In this document: piece after piece, positions 1-16,905 of the stretch
Layout: every line of letters starts with the position of its first letter
Numbering within the stretch: position 1 is the stretch's first letter
Assembly (NCBI RefSeq): GCF_900100535.1
Contig: NZ_FNDG01000005.1
Location: forward strand, 1-64,000
Reading direction: 5' to 3'
DNA: 64,000 nucleotides
Origin: Phytopseudomonas flavescens
Lineage (GTDB): Bacteria; Pseudomonadota; Gammaproteobacteria; Pseudomonadales; Pseudomonadaceae
Translations under genes and position numbers: made by a program
The notes under the pieces: model-generated
Seen by the model: only the letters and a program-made list of their open reading frames with translations
Told to the model about the DNA's origin: nothing
Databases searched by the model: none

Positions 1-1
1 G

Positions 2-70
2 GTTCATCCGGGGCTCCTGGAGTGCTTGGTTGGTCGCACTTCCAGAATTCCGGGAATGCCCCGGATGAAC
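2..70. repeat. Long inverted repeat / structured element
   Basis: Bases 2-14 (GTTCATCCGGGGC) are the exact reverse complement of 58-70. Inside, 17-25 can pair with 36-45 with one bulged base, so the segment could fold into one extended hairpin. There is no T-run, so it is not a clear intrinsic terminator. The upstream gene lies outside the window, so I cannot tell whether this is a 3' UTR structure, a REP-like palindrome or a protein site. The pairing is seen directly; the role is unknown. Confidence 0.5.
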
Positions 71-205
71 AACCTACTGAGAGATCACACCTAGCCACTC
101 ATATACTGTCACAACCGCCAGCGAACCTCAGCACCACTCACCTCGTCGTAGACCATGAGGCCCTTGTTCGGGCCGTCGCGAACTCACCAGCATGAGGAAA
201 TGGTT

Positions 206-529
206 ATGCAGGTCATGGTCAACAGCGGAAAGCATGTCGACACCTCGATGGCATTCAAGGCGGATATCAGAGGTCGAGTACGGGACAAGCTGCAGCGCTA
301 TGAGGATCACCTCACCCGCGTGGAGATTCATCTCTCCGACGAAAACGCCCTGAAAAGTGGCCCCCAGGACAAACGCTGCAAGGTCGAAGCGCGCCTCAAG
401 GGGCGTGACCCGATGTCGGTATCCTTCGATGCCGGCGAACTGCGGCAAGCCATCGACGGCGCCATGAACAAGCTCACCAGCGTGCTCGATCGCAACCTTG
501 GCAAGAATGCCAAGAAGTGGATTCACTGA
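206..529 (+). CDS. HPF/RaiA-family ribosome-associated protein
   Basis: This small protein (107 aa) has the layout of ribosome hibernation/modulation factors: an MQVMVNSGKHVDTS start resembling the first beta strand, basic helices (RGRVRDKLQRY, NKLTSVLDRNLGK) and a central VEARLKGRDPMSV strand. Family members bind the 30S decoding region and promote 70S or 100S inactive ribosomes in stationary phase. I chose the ATG at 206 because GAGGAA at 194-199 gives a 6-base spacing; ATGs at 155 and 200 fit worse. It lacks the C-terminal extension of long HPF and is not next to rpoN, where Pseudomonas hpf normally lies, so it is probably a second, stand-alone paralogue. It is convergent with ispD. A TATACT at 102-107 could be a -10 box, but no good -35 is visible. 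Confidence 0.8.
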   Translation: MQVMVNSGKHVDTSMAFKADIRGRVRDKLQRYEDHLTRVEIHLSDENALKSGPQDKRCKVEARLKGRDPMSVSFDAGELRQAIDGAMNKLTSVLDRNLGKNAKKWIH

Positions 530-558
530 GAGCGACAACCGGCTGTACTGCCTCAGCG

Positions 559-620
559 CAGCAGTCTGCCGACTGCTGAAGCGCGCAGGGTGGGTGACGC
601 TTCTTCACCCACCGTATTTT
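559..620 (+). terminator. Tandem hairpins, probable terminator after the HPF-like gene
   Basis: Two perfect hairpins follow the stop codon: CAGCAGTC/GACTGCTG (559-566 with 571-578) and GGTGGGTGA/TCACCCACC (589-597 with 605-613). The second is followed by GTATTTT, a short U-tract on the plus strand. It lies between convergent genes. The second stem resembles the GGTGGATGA-type intergenic palindromes near 50740, 55055 and 60078. Confidence 0.5.
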
Positions 621-702
621 GATCCCGCGTGCTGGACGGATCGGGCCGCGCAGGTGAAGCGTCAATCTCGCGCGAACTACGCCACCAGGGTAGCGGACAG
701 CA

Positions 703-1413
703 TCAACTCCGGCCGCGCCACAGGCGCTCCAGATAGTGCAGATCTTCCGGGCGGGTGACCTTGAGGTTATCCGCCCGGCCTTCGACGAGACGCGGCGATT
801 GACCGGCCCACTCGATCGCCGAGGCTTCGTCGGTCACTGCAACATCCGAAACCAGTGCCTCGGCGAGCGCGCGGTGCAAGGCGCCGAGACGGAACATCTG
901 CGGCGTGTAAGCCTGCCAGATGACCGAGCGATCGATGGTTTCGCGCACACGTCCATCGCTGCCGACACGCTTGAGGGTGTCCCGAGCGGGGACGGCGAGC
1001 AGCCCGCCTACCGCGTCGTCAGCCAACTCGGCCAACAGCAGATCGAGATCTGCCTGCGCCAGGTTGGGCCGGGCGGCGTCGTGCACCAGTACCCAATCCT
1101 GCTCACTGCCACCCAGTTCTCCCAGGCGCAGCAACGCATTGAGCACCGAGTCGGCGCGCTCGGCACCGCCGTTGGCAATCTGGATGCGCGGGTCGCGGGC
1201 ACAACTCAGGTTCGGCCAGAACGGATCGTCCTCGGCCAGGCTGACCACCACGCCACGCAGGCACGGATGGTCGAGGAAACAGTTGAGGGTGTGTTCGAGA
1301 ATGCTCTTGCCGGCCAGCTGCAGATACTGCTTGGGCTTGTCGGCATGCATGCGGCTGCCGATGCCGGCGGCCGGAATCACCGCCCAGAAGGACGGCAGAT
1401 CAGGAGTGTTCAT
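703..1413 (-). CDS. ispD: 2-C-methyl-D-erythritol 4-phosphate cytidylyltransferase
   Basis: IspD joins CTP to MEP to give CDP-ME in the non-mevalonate isoprenoid pathway (cytosolic). At 236 aa it has family length. Visible motifs are PAAGIGSRM near residue 14 followed by the KPKQY substrate lysines, VHDAARP in the middle, and TDEASAIEW near the C-terminus. The start codon overlaps the ftsB stop by 4 bases (ATGA), indicating translational coupling. Another MEP-pathway enzyme, dxr, lies about 20 kb upstream on the same strand. Confidence 0.97.
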   Translation of the reverse strand: MNTPDLPSFWAVIPAAGIGSRMHADKPKQYLQLAGKSILEHTLNCFLDHPCLRGVVVSLAEDDPFWPNLSCARDPRIQIANGGAERADSVLNALLRLGELGGSEQDWVLVHDAARPNLAQADLDLLLAELADDAVGGLLAVPARDTLKRVGSDGRVRETIDRSVIWQAYTPQMFRLGALHRALAEALVSDVAVTDEASAIEWAGQSPRLVEGRADNLKVTRPEDLHYLERLWRGRS

Positions 1414-1733
1414 TCAGCCAACTGATAGAGGGTTTCGCCGTCCTTGACCATGCCCAGCTCATGGCGGGCGCGTTCTTCGACGGTTTCCATGCCTTTCTTC
1501 AGCTCCATCACTTCCGCCTCGAGGATGCGGTTACGCTCGAGCAGACGCTCGTTCTCGCCTTCCTGGTCGGCGATCTGCTGCTGCAGATCGCTGACCTGCG
1601 CCAGGCTGCCCTCGCCTACCCACAGGCGATATTGCAGCCCTGCAAGTACCAGAACCAGAACGAGGAACAGCCAGTAGGGACTACGCATGGCAGGTGAGGC
1701 ACTCGGATAAGGAAGGGTCGCTGCTGCGGACAT
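1410..1733 (-). CDS. ftsB: Cell division protein FtsB
   Basis: FtsB is a bitopic inner-membrane divisome protein that works with FtsL and FtsQ. The sequence has a short cytoplasmic start, one hydrophobic helix (YWLFLVLVLVLAGLQYRLWV) and a heptad-rich periplasmic coiled coil. The family usually begins at MRSPYWLF, which would start at 1688 (92 aa). The ATG at 1733 has a better Shine-Dalgarno (AGGGAG, 9 bases upstream) and would add 15 residues (MSAAATLPYPSASPA). Start choice is uncertain. It lies between eno and ispD, the usual order in Pseudomonas. Confidence 0.93.
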   Translation of the reverse strand: MSAAATLPYPSASPAMRSPYWLFLVLVLVLAGLQYRLWVGEGSLAQVSDLQQQIADQEGENERLLERNRILEAEVMELKKGMETVEERARHELGMVKDGETLYQLAE

Positions 1734-1844
1734 CTGTCGATTCTCCCTGCGTCATCGGCATCCGACAAGACCGTGAAGTCGACTCGGCAGATTTTCACAG
1801 TGCCCGCATGGCGAGGCGTTGGCCACCTCGCCGGCGAATCTGCC

Positions 1845-6089
<4,245 letters not shown>

Positions 6090-7382
6090 TCAGCTGATGG
6101 CCGGCGGCTGCCAGTGGAACCTGCCGCAACCTGGGCTGGCGAACAGATTGGCGAGGGCCACGAGTCGCCCATCGCATAGCAGTAAAGGAAGGCGCCCGCG
6201 AATGAATGCCGGCACGCCAGACTGCTGCAGGAAGCGCTTCACGTCACGCCGTCCCCGCCCAGGCAACTCGATGACCTCGCCCCCCTGACGGTAACCTACG
6301 CTCAACCGCCCCGCCGGGATCGCGCCGTCGAGCCAGACATGACCATTGCCAGGCAGTGTCAGCGGCTGCGTCGCCATATGCCAGGGTTGTGGCTGGCTCG
6401 AGCAGCCTGCTGCCCAGCCTGCAGCGAGCCAGAACAGGCAGTTGCCATGGCGCCGCAGTTCGCCATTCTCGAGTCGCCAGACCGGTCCGGCATCGGCTCC
6501 TGCATCCCGCAGATCGAGCCACCCCTGCCAATGACGGCTATCGGGCAGGCGACCGAAGTCCGCCAACCAGTGACGCAACAGGTTGCGCTGCCGGGCATCG
6601 GACAGCTCGCGCAGGGCCTGCAGATCGAGACAGGGAATATCGAGCCAGTCGAAACCGCTCGACGCACGGGCTCGCTGCAGATCGATTTCGGCCAGCTCCT
6701 CCAGCAAGGCCAGTGCCTCGGCCTGATGTTGCGCCGCCCGGGCCACGACCTGGGACGCGCTCGGCCAGCGCCGCTGCAAACGCGGCAGGATTTCCAGACG
6801 CAGAAAGTTGCGGGCCGGCCCGCTGTCGGCATTCGACGGGTCCTCCACCCAGCACAGCTCATGCACCTCGGCATGAGCCCGCAGGTCGCTGCGCGGCACA
6901 TCCAGCAGCGGCCGCACGACATGCCCGGCAGCCAACGCACGGCTAGCCGCCATGGCCGCCAGACCGCGCACCCCAGCACCACGCAGCAGACGATAGAGAA
7001 CGGTCTCCGCCTGATCATCTTGGTGCTGAGCGAACAGCAGCACCTCACGCGGATTCAGCAGCGCGGAAAACGCAGCATAACGAGCGTCACGAGCCGCTCG
7101 CTCCAGACTGGCACCCGGCGCGACCTGAACATGTTCGACATGCAGCGGCACGCCCAGCTCATCGCACAGGCGCTGGCAATGCAGCGGCCAGGCGTCGGCC
7201 GCGACCTGCAAGCCGTGATGCACATGGATAGCGGAAATGGGTGGCAGCGCGTGGCTTCGTGCAGCCACTGCCAGCACATGCAGAAGCACGGTGGAATCGA
7301 GCCCGCCGGAGAAAGCCACTCGCCAAGCCGACGCCCCACGCCACGGAGCGAGGCGCGCGAGCAGAGCCGATTCGAGGGACAT
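6090..7382 (-). CDS. tilS: tRNA(Ile)-lysidine synthetase
   Basis: TilS converts C34 of the CAU-anticodon tRNA-Ile to lysidine, which changes decoding from AUG to AUA. The 430-aa protein has the PP-loop ATPase motif SGGLDS at residues 25-30, IHVHHGLQ, the QHQDDQAETVLYRLLRGAG helix and the C-terminal TilS domain (GRGRRDVKRFLQQSGVP). I took MSLESALLARL as the start; an upstream in-frame start at 7454 adds an unconserved stretch. The Shine-Dalgarno is weak. It lies 79 bases after accA, as in other Pseudomonas. Confidence 0.96.
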   Translation of the reverse strand: MSLESALLARLAPWRGASAWRVAFSGGLDSTVLLHVLAVAARSHALPPISAIHVHHGLQVAADAWPLHCQRLCDELGVPLHVEHVQVAPGASLERAARDARYAAFSALLNPREVLLFAQHQDDQAETVLYRLLRGAGVRGLAAMAASRALAAGHVVRPLLDVPRSDLRAHAEVHELCWVEDPSNADSGPARNFLRLEILPRLQRRWPSASQVVARAAQHQAEALALLEELAEIDLQRARASSGFDWLDIPCLDLQALRELSDARQRNLLRHWLADFGRLPDSRHWQGWLDLRDAGADAGPVWRLENGELRRHGNCLFWLAAGWAAGCSSQPQPWHMATQPLTLPGNGHVWLDGAIPAGRLSVGYRQGGEVIELPGRGRRDVKRFLQQSGVPAFIRGRLPLLLCDGRLVALANLFASPGCGRFHWQPPAIS

Positions 7383-7461
7383 GGCGCGGTTTAGCGGGGC
7401 GACCCTGCAGGCATGCGCATCGCCAGAGCGGCGACTTGCATGCCTGCAGGGCAAGCCGGCA

Positions 7462-8412
7462 TCAGGCGATACCGTAGCTCATCAGACGCTCGTAGCGGCG
7501 CGCCAACAGCGCCTCGGTATCGAGCCCGCGCAGCTCTTCGAGCTGAGCGCTCAGAACCTGGCGGATGGATTCGGCCGCAGCGGCCGGATCGCGGTGTGCG
7601 CCGCCCAGCGGCTCGGCGATCACTTTATCGACGATGCCCAGGCCCTTCAGGCGCTCGGCAGTGATGCCCATGGCCTCGGCGGCATCCGGCGCCTTCTCGG
7701 CGGTTTTCCACAGGATCGATGCGCAACCTTCCGGCGAGATCACCGCATAGGTCGAATACTGCAACATGTTGAGGTTGTCGCATACGCCGATGGCCAGGGC
7801 ACCGCCAGAACCACCTTCGCCGATCACGGTGGAGATGATCGGCGTTTTCAGACGTGCCATGACACGCAGGTTCCAGGCGATCGCCTCGCTCTGACCGCGC
7901 TCTTCGGCGTCGATCCCCGGGTAGGCGCCCGGCGTATCGATGAAGGTCAGGATCGGCATCTTGAAGCGCTCGGCCATCTCCATCAGGCGACAGGCCTTGC
8001 GGTAGCCTTCGGGCCGCGGCATGCCGAAGTTGCGGCGCACCTTCTCGCGAACCTCGCGGCCCTTCTGATGGCCAATGACCATGGCCGGCTGGCCATTGAG
8101 GCGGGCAACGCCACCGACGATGGCAGCGTCGTCGGAAAAGTGACGATCACCGTGCAGCTCGTCGAACTCGGTGAAGATGTGCTGCAGGTAATCCAGGGTG
8201 TAGGGCCGCTGCGGATGACGGGCGAGCCTGGCGATCTGCCAACTGGTCAGATTGCCGAAGATGCTCTCGGTCAGCGTGCTGCTCTTGTCCTGCAGACGGG
8301 CGATTTCCTCGCCGATGTTCAGGGAGTTGTGATTGCCAACCAGGCGAAGCTCTTCGATCTTGGCTTGCAGGTCGGCAATCGGCTGTTCGAAATCGAGGTA
8401 ATTCGGGTTCAT
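7462..8412 (-). CDS. accA: Acetyl-CoA carboxylase carboxyltransferase subunit alpha
   Basis: AccA pairs with AccD to move the carboxyl group from biotin-BCCP to acetyl-CoA, giving malonyl-CoA for fatty-acid synthesis. It is 316 aa. Conserved stretches are [54 protein letters not shown] and [12 protein letters not shown] chose the MNPNYLDF start (8412); an ATG two codons earlier (8418) is also possible. A 256-base spacer without a recognisable gene separates it from dnaE. Confidence 0.98.
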   Translation of the reverse strand: MNPNYLDFEQPIADLQAKIEELRLVGNHNSLNIGEEIARLQDKSSTLTESIFGNLTSWQIARLARHPQRPYTLDYLQHIFTEFDELHGDRHFSDDAAIVGGVARLNGQPAMVIGHQKGREVREKVRRNFGMPRPEGYRKACRLMEMAERFKMPILTFIDTPGAYPGIDAEERGQSEAIAWNLRVMARLKTPIISTVIGEGGSGGALAIGVCDNLNMLQYSTYAVISPEGCASILWKTAEKAPDAAEAMGITAERLKGLGIVDKVIAEPLGGAHRDPAAAAESIRQVLSAQLEELRGLDTEALLARRYERLMSYGIA

Positions 8413-8668
8413 AGGCATCCGTCATGCGTCGACGGCCACAGGGCCGGGGAGCGTGTATCCATTTGGCGCCTACCTTATAGGAACAGGCGCATTCAGGTCG
8501 ACACTTGCAAGCGCTTCCGGCAGCGAATATGCCAGCGAATGCACGCTGGCGTTCACTCGGCGAGCAAAATCCACGGGATCCGCCCGCGCCAGCGGCGATC
8601 ATGCAGTGTCACGGGCGTCGTGCGGAGTCTTCACAGACCGATTAGCCCCGCACTTCAGCGCCGCAATT

Positions 8669-12208
<3,540 letters not shown>

Positions 12209-12284
12209 GAAGAAGCCCTGCAGGAAAAGCGACAAAACGCGGATTGTACCGTAACTGGGAGGCTGGACAGCGGACTGAGTACGC

Positions 12285-12893
12285 TCAGTTGACGCGCGTG
12301 GCTTCCAGCAATCGACGCACCGGCGCGAAGGAGCGCCGGTGGATGGGGGTCGGGCCCAGGCGTATCAGGGCCTCGAGGTGCACGGGCGTCGGATAACCCT
12401 TGTGCAGGGCGATGCCGTACCCCGGATAGAGCGCGTCGAGCTCGCCCATCTCGCGGTCACGACTGACCTTGGCGAGGATCGAAGCCGCGGCGATAGCCGG
12501 CACCTGCGCATCGCCACCGACCACCGGCGCGCTGGGCACGGACAGTTTCGGGCAGCGGTTGCCGTCGATCAACGCCAGTTTCGGTGTCACGCTCAGGCCC
12601 TCGACGGCACGCTGCATGGCCAGCAGGGTGGCATGCAGGATATTCAGCCGGTCGATCTCTTCCACTTCGGCACGCGCGATGCACCAGGCCAGCGCCTTCT
12701 CGCGGATTTCATCGAACAGCTTCTCGCGCCGTGCCGGGCTGAGTTTCTTGGAATCGTTGAGACCGAGGATCGGCCGCATCGGGTCGAGGATCACCGCAGC
12801 GGTCACCACCGCCCCACACAATGGACCGCGTCCGACTTCGTCGACACCGGCGACCAGCTCTTCGACGGTGGAAAAATCCAGCCCCATTTGCAT
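12285..12893 (-). CDS. rnhB: Ribonuclease HII
   Basis: RNase HII cuts RNA in RNA/DNA hybrids and removes misincorporated ribonucleotides. It is 202 aa with the acidic active-site stretch [26 protein letters not shown] and [12 protein letters not shown]. The start overlaps the lpxB stop by one base (TGATG), so it is translationally coupled to lipid A synthesis, the conserved gammaproteobacterial arrangement. Confidence 0.98.
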   Translation of the reverse strand: MQMGLDFSTVEELVAGVDEVGRGPLCGAVVTAAVILDPMRPILGLNDSKKLSPARREKLFDEIREKALAWCIARAEVEEIDRLNILHATLLAMQRAVEGLSVTPKLALIDGNRCPKLSVPSAPVVGGDAQVPAIAAASILAKVSRDREMGELDALYPGYGIALHKGYPTPVHLEALIRLGPTPIHRRSFAPVRRLLEATRVN

Positions 12894-14026
12894 CAGCGCC
12901 GCCCCAGCAGATCGAGCACCGCAGCCGCCGCACGCTCGGAGGCACCGCGTCGCAGGGTGCGGTGAATGGCATCGAACCCCTCGGTCTGAGCGTCGCCGTC
13001 GGCCAGCAAGGGTGCCACCGCCTGAGCCAGGGCATCGGCAGTGGCCGCGTCCTGGATCAGCTCGGGTACCAGCAGGCGCTGCGCGAGCAGGTTAGGCAGC
13101 GAGATGTACGGGCTCTTCACCAGGCGCTTGAGAATGCTGAAGGTCATCGGCGCCACGCGGTAGGCCACCACCATTGGCCGCTTGTAGAGCAGCGCTTCGA
13201 GGGTGGCAGTGCCCGACGCGATCAACACGGCATCGCAGGCGGCCAGGGCATCGTGGGAACGCCCGTCGAGCAACTGCAGGGGGAGGTCGCGATCGCCCAG
13301 CATCTGCTCGATCTGCGCGCGGCGCTCGAGGCTGGCACAGGGCAGTACGAAACGCACACCCGGGCGCAGCGCACGCAGCCGCTGCGCCGCATCGAGAAAC
13401 AGACTGCCCAGCCGCGACACTTCACCGCCGCGGCTACCTGGCAGCAATGCCACCACGGGCGCGTCCAAGGGCAGCCCGAGTAGCTCGCGAGCCGCAGCGC
13501 GGTCGGCCTGCAACGGAATGGCGTCTGCCAGCGGATGGCCGACGAAGCACACGGGAACCTGGTGCGCTTCGTAGAACTGCGCCTCGAAGGGAAACAAGGT
13601 GAGCATCAGGTCGCAGGCATCGCGAATTTTCAGCACGCGTTTCTGCCGCCAGGCCCACACCGAGGGGCTGACGTAATGCACGGTGCGAATGCCGGCACGG
13701 CGCAGCTTGAGCTCGACCCCCAGGGTGAAGTCCGGCGCGTCGATGCCGATGAACACATCGGGCCTGCGCTCGATCAACCGGCTGATGAGCCGCCGACGGC
13801 GTGACAGCAGCTCAGGCAAACGGCCGAGCACCTCGACCAGCCCCATGACCGCCAGGCGCTCCATGGGAAAATCGCTGACCAGCCCCTCGGCCTGCATCCG
13901 CGGGCCGCCGACTCCGATGAATTCGACACTAGGATGCAGGGCCTTCAAGGCCTGCATCAGACCAGCCCCGAGAATATCGCCAGACGCCTCGCCGGCGACC
14001 AGCGCGACACGCAATGCCTCAGCCAT
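12893..14026 (-). CDS. lpxB: Lipid-A-disaccharide synthase
   Basis: LpxB (GT19) joins UDP-2,3-diacylglucosamine and lipid X into the lipid A disaccharide at the inner membrane. It is 377 aa. Visible motifs are [68 protein letters not shown] and [10 protein letters not shown]. It starts 3 bases past the lpxA stop within the lpxD-fabZ-lpxA-lpxB-rnhB run. Confidence 0.98.
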   Translation of the reverse strand: MAEALRVALVAGEASGDILGAGLMQALKALHPSVEFIGVGGPRMQAEGLVSDFPMERLAVMGLVEVLGRLPELLSRRRRLISRLIERRPDVFIGIDAPDFTLGVELKLRRAGIRTVHYVSPSVWAWRQKRVLKIRDACDLMLTLFPFEAQFYEAHQVPVCFVGHPLADAIPLQADRAAARELLGLPLDAPVVALLPGSRGGEVSRLGSLFLDAAQRLRALRPGVRFVLPCASLERRAQIEQMLGDRDLPLQLLDGRSHDALAACDAVLIASGTATLEALLYKRPMVVAYRVAPMTFSILKRLVKSPYISLPNLLAQRLLVPELIQDAATADALAQAVAPLLADGDAQTEGFDAIHRTLRRGASERAAAAVLDLLGRR

Positions 14027-14029
14027 GGG

Positions 14030-14806
14030 TCAGCGGGTGATGCCGCGGCTGGAGGTAAGGATCGAATCGCGGAAAACCGCCACTTCGGAGAACTGCGCGG
14101 CCACGTCCTCCAACTCCACCAGCGCTTCTTCGATGGTGAAGCCCTGGCGATAGACGATCTTGTAGGCACGGCGCAGCGCCTGCATCGACTCGGGGCTGAA
14201 TCCCCGGCGGCGCAAACCCTCGAAGTTCATGCTGCGCGCCTCGGCGGGATTGCCGGATACGGTGACGTAAGCCGGAACATCCTTGCCGATTGCCGCCCCC
14301 ATGCCGGCAAAGGAGTGCGCGCCGATATGGCAGAACTGATGGACCAGCGTGTAACCGGACAGGATCGCCCAATCACCGATGTGTACATGCCCCGCCAGCG
14401 CCACGTTGTTGACCAGGATGCAGTGGTTGCCGACGACGCTGTCGTGACCGATATGGGCGTAGGCCATGATCAGGTTGTGGTCACCGATGGTGGTTTCGTC
14501 ACGATCCTGAATGGTGCCACGGTGCATGGTCACGCCTTCACGGATGATGTTGTGGTCACCGATGACCAGGCGCGTGGGTTCGCCCTTGTACTTGCGATCC
14601 GGGGTGTCCTCGCCGAGCGAGGCGAACTGGTAGATGCGGTTGTGCCTGCCGATACGGGTAGGGCCCTTGATGATCACATTGGGACCCAGCACGCTGCCCT
14701 CGCCGATTTCTACGTCGGGCCCAATGATCGACCAAGGGCCGACGACGACGTCGTCCGCCAGCCTGGCACTGGGATCGATGATGGCGCGAGGGTCAATCAA
14801 ACTCAT
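14030..14806 (-). CDS. lpxA: UDP-N-acetylglucosamine acyltransferase
   Basis: LpxA performs the first acylation of lipid A synthesis, moving 3-hydroxyacyl from ACP onto UDP-GlcNAc. The 258-aa protein is a left-handed beta helix made of hexapeptide repeats ([45 protein letters not shown]) with a C-terminal helical domain. The start at [10 protein letters not shown] forms a 4-base ATGA overlap with the fabZ stop; longer in-frame starts would lie inside fabZ. Confidence 0.98.
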   Translation of the reverse strand: MSLIDPRAIIDPSARLADDVVVGPWSIIGPDVEIGEGSVLGPNVIIKGPTRIGRHNRIYQFASLGEDTPDRKYKGEPTRLVIGDHNIIREGVTMHRGTIQDRDETTIGDHNLIMAYAHIGHDSVVGNHCILVNNVALAGHVHIGDWAILSGYTLVHQFCHIGAHSFAGMGAAIGKDVPAYVTVSGNPAEARSMNFEGLRRRGFSPESMQALRRAYKIVYRQGFTIEEALVELEDVAAQFSEVAVFRDSILTSSRGITR

Positions 14807-15243
14807 AACTTGCGTTCCGCACAGATGATTTCGGCCGAGCACACTTCCTTGCCGTCTACCGTCGCCTTGCATTCGAACTTCCAGATACTGCGCTTGCTGC
14901 TGAGGAACCTGGCCTCGAGGATCAGTTGGTCGCCAGGCACGACCGGCTGACGGAAGCGTAGCTTATCGGAGCCGACGAAATAGTAGAGCGTGCCGTCGGC
15001 AGGCTTCACGTCCATCATCTTGAAACCCAGGATGCCGGCGGCTTGCGCCATGGCCTCGATGATCAGGACGCCGGGCATGATCGGATGCTCGGGGAAATGG
15101 CCGTTGAAGAATGGCTCGTTGACGCTGACATTCTTGTAGGCACGAACGCTCTTGCCCTCGATATCCAGCTCCGTGACTCGATCCACCAGCAGGAACGGGT
15201 AGCGGTGCGGCAAGTACTCGCGAATTTCGTTGATTTCCATCAT
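14803..15243 (-). CDS. fabZ: 3-hydroxyacyl-ACP dehydratase FabZ
   Basis: FabZ dehydrates beta-hydroxyacyl-ACP in fatty-acid elongation, which competes with LpxA/LpxD for the same hydroxyacyl-ACP pool. It is 146 aa, a single hot-dog fold with the catalytic [19 protein letters not shown] region and [11 protein letters not shown]. It begins with a double methionine (15243 or 15240). It overlaps lpxA by 4 bases. Confidence 0.98.
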   Translation of the reverse strand: MMEINEIREYLPHRYPFLLVDRVTELDIEGKSVRAYKNVSVNEPFFNGHFPEHPIMPGVLIIEAMAQAAGILGFKMMDVKPADGTLYYFVGSDKLRFRQPVVPGDQLILEARFLSSKRSIWKFECKATVDGKEVCSAEIICAERKL

Positions 15244-15292
15244 TTCCAGAGAAGCCCGTAATAAAAAGAAGAGAGCACGGCGTCAGCCATGC

Positions 15293-16354
15293 TCAGGCAT
15301 CAGATGAGGCATTCCCGCTAGAGGTCACGGCAGCCAGTTGTTTTTCCAACTGCTTCACACGCCGTGCCATGTCGTCCAGCTGGCGGATGCGCGCCACGCT
15401 TTTCTTCCACTCGCCCGCAGGTTGCATGGCGGTACCGGATGAATAGGCACCTGGCTCGGTGATCGAGCGGGTGACCATGGTCATCCCGGTGACGTAGACG
15501 CCGTCGCACACGTCGATATGCCCGACCATGCCAACGCCACCGGCGATCATGCAGTTCTTGCCGATCGAGGTACTGCCGGAAATACCGACGCAGGCAGCCA
15601 TCGCCGTGTGGTCGCCGACCTGTACGTTGTGCGCGATCATGATCTGGTTATCCAGCTTCACGCCATTGCCGATACGGGTATCGGACAGCGAACCGCGATC
15701 GAGAGTGGTGTTGGCACCGATCTCGACGTCGTCGCCGATGCTCACGCCGCCGATCTGCGCGATCTTCTTCCAGACCCCCTTGTGGTTGGCGAAGCCGAAG
15801 CCCTCACCACCGATCACCGCCCCCGACTGGATGACCACTCGCTTGCCAATGCGCACATCGTGGTACAGCGTAACCCGCGGCGCCAACCAGCCACCCTCGC
15901 CGATCTCGGATCGCGCACCGACCACACAATGGGCCCCCAGCGACACACCTGCCGCGATCTTCGCGCCACTCTCGATCACCACATAGGGCCCGATGGCGGC
16001 ACTCGGATCGACCCACGCGTCATCTGCCACCAAGGCGGTGGGATGAACCCCCGCCGTCGCCCTGGGCTTGCTCTCGAACAGATGAGACAGCGACGCGTAG
16101 GCCAGGTAGGGATTGTCGACGACCAGCGCATTGCCAGAGAAATCGTCGGCGTCAGCGGCGGTAAGCAACACGGCAGCGGCCCGACAGCTTCCCAGGTGTT
16201 TGCGGTACTGGGCATTGGCCAGGAACGTCAGCTGAGACGGGCCGGCATCCTGCAAGGTTGCCAGCCCGTCGACCGTCTGTGAGGCGGCACCACGCAAGGT
16301 GGCGCCCAACCGCTCGGCCAGCTGGCCGAGGGTGAATACTGGCGAAGACATCAT
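15293..16354 (-). CDS. lpxD: UDP-3-O-(3-hydroxyacyl)glucosamine N-acyltransferase
   Basis: LpxD adds the N-linked hydroxyacyl chain in the third step of lipid A synthesis. It is 353 aa: an N-terminal uridine-binding domain ([12 protein letters not shown]), a long hexapeptide-repeat beta helix with the catalytic-histidine region [17 protein letters not shown] and GGEGFGFA, and a C-terminal helix ([11 protein letters not shown]). The start codon shares one base with the skp stop. Confidence 0.98.
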   Translation of the reverse strand: MMSSPVFTLGQLAERLGATLRGAASQTVDGLATLQDAGPSQLTFLANAQYRKHLGSCRAAAVLLTAADADDFSGNALVVDNPYLAYASLSHLFESKPRATAGVHPTALVADDAWVDPSAAIGPYVVIESGAKIAAGVSLGAHCVVGARSEIGEGGWLAPRVTLYHDVRIGKRVVIQSGAVIGGEGFGFANHKGVWKKIAQIGGVSIGDDVEIGANTTLDRGSLSDTRIGNGVKLDNQIMIAHNVQVGDHTAMAACVGISGSTSIGKNCMIAGGVGMVGHIDVCDGVYVTGMTMVTRSITEPGAYSSGTAMQPAGEWKKSVARIRQLDDMARRVKQLEKQLAAVTSSGNASSDA

Positions 16355-16857
16355 TAACGCAGCTGGTTCATGCGCTCGATGACCTTACGGGTGATGTCGT
16401 ACTGAGGTTTGACATCGATCACCGCACCGCGCTCCAGCACCAGGTCGAAGTTGCCGGCCTTGATGACTTCTTCGACGGCCTTGTCCAGGTTGGGCTTGAG
16501 TTTCTTGAGCATGTCGCGATCAGCGGCGGCCTTGGCTTCATTCAGCTCCTTGGACTGGAACTGGAAGTCGCGGGCCTTCTGCTTGAAGTCCAGCTCGAGA
16601 CGCTCGCGCTCGGCGGTCTGCATCTTCTCGCCATCCTTGACGACGCGATCCTGAATGCGCTTGGCATCGCTTTCCAGGGTCTTGAGCTTGTTCAGCTGCG
16701 GGCCGAACTTCTTCTCGGCGTCTACCGCGTAACGCTTGGCCGCATCGGATTCGAGCAGGGCCATCTGATAATTCAGGACCGCGACCTTCATTTCCGCGAA
16801 TGCCGGGGTGGCCAGCAGGGTAGCGCTTAACAGAACCAGTTGAGTCAACTTACGCAC
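16354..16857 (-). CDS. skp: OmpH/Skp-family periplasmic chaperone
   Basis: Skp holds unfolded outer-membrane proteins on their way to the Bam complex. The 167-aa protein has a cleavable signal peptide ([21 protein letters not shown], cut after AFA) and a charged helical body forming the tentacles. The start is GTG, supported by AGGAG 7 bases upstream. It lies directly downstream of bamA. Confidence 0.95.
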   Translation of the reverse strand: MRKLTQLVLLSATLLATPAFAEMKVAVLNYQMALLESDAAKRYAVDAEKKFGPQLNKLKTLESDAKRIQDRVVKDGEKMQTAERERLELDFKQKARDFQFQSKELNEAKAAADRDMLKKLKPNLDKAVEEVIKAGNFDLVLERGAVIDVKPQYDITRKVIERMNQLR

Positions 16858-16905
16858 GGTGCAACTCCTGCAGAAAAACTGTCTTCATGATTCATGAGCA
16901 GACGC

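Noticed and set aside
128..538. Minus-strand 136-aa open frame over the HPF-like gene
   Set aside because: The plus strand has a good Shine-Dalgarno and clear HPF/RaiA similarity; the minus frame has neither.
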